Translations under genes and position numbers: made by a program
Assembly (NCBI GenBank): GCA_023409695.1
Contig: JAEYQZ010000028.1
Location: forward strand, 1-38,135
Reading direction: 5' to 3'
Length of the DNA: 38,135 bases
From: Methanobacteriota archaeon
Lineage (GTDB): Archaea > Methanobacteriota > Methanobacteria > Methanobacteriales > Methanobacteriaceae
In this document: piece after piece, positions 33,872 through 38,135 of the stretch
Position numbering within the stretch: the first letter of the stretch is position 1
Layout of the letters: each line of letters begins with the position of its first letter
Notes under the pieces: model-generated
Told to the model about the DNA's origin: nothing
Seen by the model: only the letters and a program-made list of their open reading frames with translations
Database searches by the model: none

Positions 33872-34798
33872 ATGCTTGATCCATCTGATTTTATAAAGGA
33901 ATCAATTGAAGGAATTAAAAAACAAATAGGAGACGAAAAAGCAATAATAGCTCTCTCTGGGGGGGTAGATAGTTCTGTTGCGTCAGTATTAGTCTCTGAG
34001 GCGATAGGAGATAACCTCCTGGCAGTGTTTGTTGACCACGGCCTTTTACGTGAAGGGGAGGCAGAATACGTTAAAGAAACATTTGAGCCAAGACTCAATT
34101 TTGATTGTATCGATGCAAGTGATGAGTTTTTAAAGGAACTTGAGGGAGTAGAAGACCCTGAGGAAAAACGTAAAATTATAGGTGAAGTTTTTATAAGGGT
34201 CTTTGAAAGAGAGGCAGAAAAAGAAGGTGCTAAATTCTTAGTACAGGGTACAATTGCACCGGACTGGATAGAAAGTGAGGGAAAAATTAAATCCCACCAT
34301 AATGTAGCTTTACCTCATGGGCTAGTTTTAGAACTTGTAGAGCCTATAAGGGAACTTTACAAGGATGAAGTGAGAGTTATAGGAAGTGAAATGGGACTTC
34401 CAGATGAAATAGTTAACAGACAGCCATTCCCAGGCCCTGGACTTGCAGTCCGTGTTGTTGGAAAGTTAACTCCTGAGAAGATAGAAATCTGCAGAAAGGC
34501 TAATGCCATCGTAGAAGAAGAAGTTAAAAAAGAAGGGCTTGACGAAACACTCTGGCAGTACTTCGCAGTTTTAACAGATACTAAAGTTACAGGTGTTAAG
34601 GGAGATATAAGGGACTTTGGATACCTTGTAGTTTTACGTATGGTGGAATCATGGGACGCAATGACAGCCAATGTGCCTGAACTTCCATGGGAAATGATAA
34701 GGACAATTTCAGCACGGATTACTGCTGAAGTTTCTGAAGTAACTCACGTGGCTCTTTCAGTCAGTGATAAACCACCTAGCACTATTGAATTTGCATGA
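33872..34798 (+). CDS. guaAB: GMP synthetase, PP-ATPase subunit
   Basis: Adenylates XMP and transfers ammonia from GuaAA to give GMP. The 308-residue protein has the PP-loop ALSGGVDSSVAS (about 27-38), LVQGTIAPDWIES, KSHHNVALP and the dimerisation-domain motif RQPFPGPGLAVRVVG. AGGTGAAAAAAA precedes ATG 33872. The partner subunit is at 26864-27433 with same orientation, separated by the envelope block and TPR gene. Length fits the archaeal two-subunit form. Confidence 0.95.
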   Translation: MLDPSDFIKESIEGIKKQIGDEKAIIALSGGVDSSVASVLVSEAIGDNLLAVFVDHGLLREGEAEYVKETFEPRLNFDCIDASDEFLKELEGVEDPEEKRKIIGEVFIRVFEREAEKEGAKFLVQGTIAPDWIESEGKIKSHHNVALPHGLVLELVEPIRELYKDEVRVIGSEMGLPDEIVNRQPFPGPGLAVRVVGKLTPEKIEICRKANAIVEEEVKKEGLDETLWQYFAVLTDTKVTGVKGDIRDFGYLVVLRMVESWDAMTANVPELPWEMIRTISARITAEVSEVTHVALSVSDKPPSTIEFA

Positions 34799-34843
34799 TC
34801 TAACTTAATTTATTTTTATTTTTTATTATTTTCAGGTTAAATC

Positions 34844-35284
34844 ATGTCAGAAAGGTTTAAAGAAATAATTACTCAAATTCCATTTGATCACAGTGATTTG
34901 AAGGTAGTTAACAGAAAAGAAAATCAACCTTTATTTGAGGAATTATTTGAGATCTATAAGAGTTCTAGCCCTTTAGAAAAGTCTTCTATAAATGAATTTG
35001 TTCAAAATGATAGAGATTTAAGTTACAAACTTGTTCATTGGATCCCTCCATGTTTAGAATCTGATCCAAAGCGTTATGTAATGTACCGGCTCATTTCAGC
35101 TTCAATCAGGGATGGAAGGCCGGATTTTCGTGATGATCTTCTTGAAATGGTGCATTTATGGGATTTTTTAGAAGAAAAAGGGTTAAATGCCCGGGAAATT
35201 TTTGAAGAAGCTATAAATATTAGTGGTTCTTTCCTTTTTGATCAAATTATGGATCCAAAGCGCAGGGAAGAGTTGAGATTTTAA
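34844..35284 (+). CDS. Hypothetical protein after guaAB
   Basis: A 146-residue soluble protein not recognised. It is mainly helical and charged, with a central RDLSYKLVHWIPPCLESDPKRY segment (about residues 52-73), a single Cys, and a C-terminal helical half rich in Asp/Glu/Arg. AGGTTAAATC precedes ATG 34844. It starts 45 bp after guaAB on the same strand and may be co-transcribed. No metal or nucleotide motif is evident. Confidence 0.7.
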   Translation: MSERFKEIITQIPFDHSDLKVVNRKENQPLFEELFEIYKSSSPLEKSSINEFVQNDRDLSYKLVHWIPPCLESDPKRYVMYRLISASIRDGRPDFRDDLLEMVHLWDFLEEKGLNAREIFEEAINISGSFLFDQIMDPKRREELRF

Positions 35285-35431
35285 TAATGGAAATTTTAGT
35301 ATTTGTTCAATAATTGAAGCAATTCTAACACATATTTAGTGTGGAATAACTAAAATATTATCCTTAATTTTTTAATAAATCGGATCATATCTAGTAAAAA
35401 AGGCAGTATTAAAGTTTAGTGCGTGAAATAA

Positions 35432-35911
35432 ATGAAACCAGACGAAATCACTCATGAAACCATGTTTAAAATGATGGTTCAATTCTTGAGGATCACAAAG
35501 AAGTTTAATGAACTGGAGAAGATGTCTATTGATGTTGGAATTGGGGAAAAACTTTATCCTTCTGAGTTTCATGTTATAGTAGCTGTTGGAAGCGGCTATG
35601 AAAATACTGTTACTGGGCTAAGTAAAAGACTTGAAATTACAAAGGGCGCTGTTTCGCAGGTTGTAAATAAACTTCAAGATAAAGGTTTCATAAATAAGGA
35701 ACGAAATAAAGATTATGGAAAGGAAATTATCTTATCTTTAACTGAAAAAGGGCAAAATGCATTTAAAATTCAGGATGATTTCCATAAAAAGATGGAAGAG
35801 GAGTTTATAAACCATTTAGAAATGTTTACTCCTGAACAAATTGACTCTTTTCTCCAGGTTTTACCTAAAATTGAAGAATATATCGATACATTTTTAAAGA
35901 ATAAAAAATAA
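35432..35911 (+). CDS. MarR-family transcriptional regulator
   Basis: A 159-residue winged-helix protein. The recognition region GLSKRLEITKGAVSQVVNKLQDKGFI (about 68-93) and the wing NKERNKDYGKEIILSLTEKG (about 94-113) are typical of MarR, with dimerisation helices at both ends. Ligand unknown. The downstream GNAT gene begins 53 bp later, and the gap contains a perfect 10-3-10 palindrome that could be its operator. A shorter AGTTTAG match occurs at 35413-35419 upstream of its own start. Confidence 0.88.
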   Translation: MKPDEITHETMFKMMVQFLRITKKFNELEKMSIDVGIGEKLYPSEFHVIVAVGSGYENTVTGLSKRLEITKGAVSQVVNKLQDKGFINKERNKDYGKEIILSLTEKGQNAFKIQDDFHKKMEEEFINHLEMFTPEQIDSFLQVLPKIEEYIDTFLKNKK

Positions 35912-35925
35912 TATTTTTTTCATCA

Positions 35926-35948
35926 AACAGTTTAGCTACTAAACTGTT
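35926..35948. promoter_or_regulatory. Candidate MarR operator palindrome
   Basis: AACAGTTTAG and CTAAACTGTT flank CTA, a perfect 10-3-10 inverted repeat, ending 16 bp before the GNAT start and only 2 bp before its AGGAGGAGATAAT site. Protein bound here could block transcription of the GNAT gene, or the RNA hairpin could end marR transcripts. Confidence 0.55.
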
Positions 35949-35964
35949 AGGAGGAGATAATATT

Positions 35965-36528
35965 ATGTCCATAAAAACAGCAGTTAAAGATCATTTTTCA
36001 TATAGTCCGATTTCAAGGCATTTAAAGGAACATTTTGCTTATTTGCATGGATTTAATGATATAACATTAACATATCCGGATGAAAATCTTTTAATGAGGA
36101 AATTTGCAGCTCAAGATGTGGATAAATGTACTGAATTGTTTAAAGAAGTGTTTTCTGCATATCCTTGGTACGATAACTGGGTATCTTTTGAGCAGGCAAG
36201 AACCTATTTAACAGAATTAATTGAAAACCCTGTTTTTGAAGGATATGTTGCATATAACGGATTAAATATGGTAGCAGTTTGCTTTGGTCACAAGAGGTCC
36301 TGGTGGATGGGAAAAGAATTTTTCATAGATGAGTTTTATGTGAGAAATGAAAGTCAGGGAAATGGAATTGGAACCAGAATGATGGATTATATTAAAAAAC
36401 AGCTTATTGAAGAAGAATACACACGTTTGGTTTTATTAACCAATAAGGAGATACCTGCTGAGGAATTCTATATTAAAAATGGATTTTACAATAACCCTGA
36501 TAGGACAGTCATGCTTAAAGAGCTTTAA
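35965..36528 (+). CDS. GNAT-family N-acetyltransferase
   Basis: A 187-residue protein whose second half has the acetyl-CoA pyrophosphate loop FYVRNESQGNGIGTRM (the Q-x-x-G-x-G pattern at about 131-136) followed by LVLLTNKEIPAEEFYIKNGF, the usual motif B/C region. The first ~40 residues precede the fold and have a YSPISRHLKEHF helix of unknown role. AGGAGGAGATAAT makes ATG 35965 certain. It is next to a MarR-family regulator and so may be inducible by a small compound. Substrate unknown. Confidence 0.87.
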   Translation: MSIKTAVKDHFSYSPISRHLKEHFAYLHGFNDITLTYPDENLLMRKFAAQDVDKCTELFKEVFSAYPWYDNWVSFEQARTYLTELIENPVFEGYVAYNGLNMVAVCFGHKRSWWMGKEFFIDEFYVRNESQGNGIGTRMMDYIKKQLIEEEYTRLVLLTNKEIPAEEFYIKNGFYNNPDRTVMLKEL

Positions 36529-36589
36529 AAAATAAAAAAATAGATTTTACAGGATATAACTTTAAAAAAATGGAAATAAGCTGTTTTTA

Positions 36590-37450
36590 TTAAAATAAAT
36601 CCGGATTTTTGATATTTAAGTTATCTTGGAAAGACATGGCAACTATTGGATTTGCAGCTACTTCAGGTATTCCTAAATCTTTTAAAACCCTCTTACAGAA
36701 TTCCATAGGATCTAAAGAGGGATTCATTTTGTTAATTTTTATAACTGACTCGTGAATGTTTTGAAGATAATCCAGAGCGTCATCCATAATTATGTATACA
36801 TTGTCATCTTTTTGAGGATCGTCCCATGAAGCTAGTAGCGTTTCAATTTTAGGGATGGACTTTAGTTTCTTAATTGAATTTACAGAGGTTTCAATATCCT
36901 CATAAATTGGCAGATCGCCTTTAAGTGGGATAGCATCTCCAGTAATTATAACTCCTTCTTCTTCTATTAAAATAGAAATAGAACCTTTTGAATGGCCAGG
37001 AGTATGGATAACTTTCAATCTAATATTCTCATCTAAATCAAGTACATCTCCATCTTCAAGAATTTTATCAACATCAACAGATCCTTCTACCAGCAAGTGG
37101 AAATTAGGTACAGGCCGTTCTTTTGCCTGTAATTCAACATCTTCAATCCACGGTATTTCACCTGAATGGGCTGCGATTTTACATCCTGATTTTGCCTTTA
37201 TTGACTTAGCTGATCCAATATGATCTGGATGTGAATGTGTTAAAATCATTAAGGAGATATCTTCAGGTTTTAAACCGATTTTCTCCATATAATCAAAGAT
37301 CACACCTTCGGAAGACACTACTCCACTGTCAATTAAGCATACATTTTCACCATGTATAAGATATGAGTAAACGAATCTGTCGAGTACTCCCAATTCCGTC
37401 TTAACCTGAAAAGGAATTTTTATTGCGTGGATTTGTTTTCTAATTTGCAT
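36590..37450 (-). CDS. MBL-fold metallohydrolase, glyoxalase II-like
   Basis: A 286-residue metallo-beta-lactamase protein with THSHPDHIGSA (His72, His74, Asp76, His77), VIHTPGHSKGSISI for the third ligand and ITGDAIP for the bridging Asp. I choose ATG 37450 because TTTGGAG lies 8-10 nt upstream and MQIRKQIHAIKIPF resembles family N-termini; ATG 37519 lacks a site but would directly follow the isochorismatase stop. The C-terminal part carries a helix with few conserved residues. Substrate unknown; a thioester or lactone hydrolase is possible. Confidence 0.85.
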   Translation of the reverse strand: MQIRKQIHAIKIPFQVKTELGVLDRFVYSYLIHGENVCLIDSGVVSSEGVIFDYMEKIGLKPEDISLMILTHSHPDHIGSAKSIKAKSGCKIAAHSGEIPWIEDVELQAKERPVPNFHLLVEGSVDVDKILEDGDVLDLDENIRLKVIHTPGHSKGSISILIEEEGVIITGDAIPLKGDLPIYEDIETSVNSIKKLKSIPKIETLLASWDDPQKDDNVYIIMDDALDYLQNIHESVIKINKMNPSLDPMEFCKRVLKDLGIPEVAANPIVAMSFQDNLNIKNPDLF

Positions 37451-37520
37451 ATTTTTGACTCCAAAGTGGTCTTTTAATCTATCTTCTGTATTCAATGAGA
37501 GTACATGTTTAAAATTCATT

Positions 37521-38078
37521 CTATTTATATTTTACTGCTGTTTTAATCCATTCCTCTGTGGACATAACTTTACTAAATCTCATGGCCTGTGTAATTAATA
37601 TAGCTTTATGTAGTTCTTCAGCATTAATTTCTCCAGCAGAGTTTGATATATCAAGTGTTCCTGTAGCATCACTTAAAAACTCAACATTAAAATCTAGATG
37701 CATAGCCTGTCTTGCAGTTGTATCGCAGCACATTTGAGTCATATATCCGCTGATTACAAGAGTATCTATATCGTTGTCTTCAAGCCAGGAACCTAGTTCT
37801 GTTCCTGTGAAGCTTCCTGGCAAATTTTTCTCTATGATTTTATCATATTCTCTTTTTAAGACTTCATCATGGATTCTATGTTCATCAGTACCTTTTTTAA
37901 AGGTAGCTGAATCTTTTCCAGGATTGGTATGTTGAATAAGAAGTACTGGAATATTATTTTCATTTGCAAAATCCATAACTTTAATAATATTTCCAAAGCT
38001 GTTTTCTGGATAGGTAACTGGTAATTTACCCGTAAAATATTCATTCTGTACATCTATTATAAGTAGTGCTCTTTTCAT
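37521..38078 (-). CDS. Isochorismatase-family cysteine hydrolase
   Basis: A 185-residue hydrolase with the family triad visible: Asp9 in LLIIDVQNEYF, Lys84 in IIEKNLPGSF, and a Cys in GYMTQMCCDTTARQA (Cys117 or 118). Such enzymes act on nicotinamide, ureides or related amides as well as isochorismate; the substrate is not evident. ATG 38078 is preferred because GAGGGAAAAT precedes it, and the ATG at 38090 is part of that site. It is followed on the strand by the MBL gene, so they may be co-transcribed. The remaining 57 bp to the window edge hold only its promoter region. Confidence 0.85.
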   Translation of the reverse strand: MKRALLIIDVQNEYFTGKLPVTYPENSFGNIIKVMDFANENNIPVLLIQHTNPGKDSATFKKGTDEHRIHDEVLKREYDKIIEKNLPGSFTGTELGSWLEDNDIDTLVISGYMTQMCCDTTARQAMHLDFNVEFLSDATGTLDISNSAGEINAEELHKAILITQAMRFSKVMSTEEWIKTAVKYK

Positions 38079-38135
38079 ATTTTCCCTCATTTTCTAATTT
38101 AATAAATAAAATTTAAAAATAGTATTTTATAGTTA

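Noticed and set aside
1..38135. tRNA, rRNA, transposase or integrase genes
   Set aside because: Scanned by eye for GC-rich cloverleaf, rRNA and transposase-like sequence and none was seen; a tRNAscan or covariance search was not possible.

Overview
This AT-rich window comes from a methanogenic archaeon of the order Methanobacteriales, most likely Methanobacterium. The archaeal information-processing genes (Gar1, TFB, aRF1, eIF5A), archaeal UMP kinase, pyruvoyl-dependent arginine decarboxylase, two-subunit GMP synthetase and two enzymes of coenzyme F430 synthesis (CfbA, CfbE) fit this together. Promoters show archaeal BRE/TATA boxes, and many starts have GGAGG/GGTGAT-type ribosome binding sites. 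The assignment rests on gene content and recalled family knowledge; no search was run.

Layout. 1-208: end of a flippase-like membrane protein. 418-1695: gar1 and tfb as an overlapping pair. 1847-2921: a small zinc-ribbon membrane protein and pyrH (minus). 2989-4531: three tandem ~88-bp repeats, then prf1 (aRF1). 4619-7314: gfcR-like PRTase regulator, a Gfo/Idh/MocA oxidoreductase and hemC (minus). 7315-7842: an exceptionally hairpin-dense intergenic region. 7843-11353 (minus): pdaD, IMPase-family phosphatase, NAD kinase and cfbE in a tight run. 11876-14854 (plus): eIF5A, speB and a LOR/SDH-family protein. 14971-15420: cfbA. 15954-19018: a metal-efflux P1B ATPase with a Cys/His-rich tail and its CadC-like sensor. 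19019-19666: noncoding DNA with three TTAGG-N4-CCTAA-type metalloregulator boxes and several stems. 19667-24234: methyltransferase, FAD reductase, adenine deaminase and UPF0282. 24465-26776: receiver/histidine-kinase hybrid, DUF447 and a small membrane protein. 26864-34798: the two GMP synthetase subunits, separated by an envelope-type block (FAD oxidoreductase, GtrA, DUF2142, anchored small protein) and a TPR protein. 34844-38078: a hypothetical protein, a MarR/GNAT pair around a palindrome, an MBL hydrolase and an isochorismatase-type hydrolase.

Themes. HemC, CfbA and CfbE belong to the tetrapyrrole/F430 route. PdaD and SpeB convert arginine to agmatine and then putrescine, and flank eIF5A, whose hypusine depends on polyamine metabolism; the LOR/SDH protein may act on ornithine. 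The ATPase and CadC-like sensor form a heavy-metal resistance unit with a visible operator. GuaAA and GuaAB together make GMP.

The least explained structures are the hairpin array at 7353-7629, the metal-box region at 19294-19605, the tandem repeats before prf1 and at the gtrA 3' end, and hairpins that span the stop codons of tfb, prf1 and eIF5A. I saw no tRNA, rRNA, CRISPR array, transposase or phage gene.
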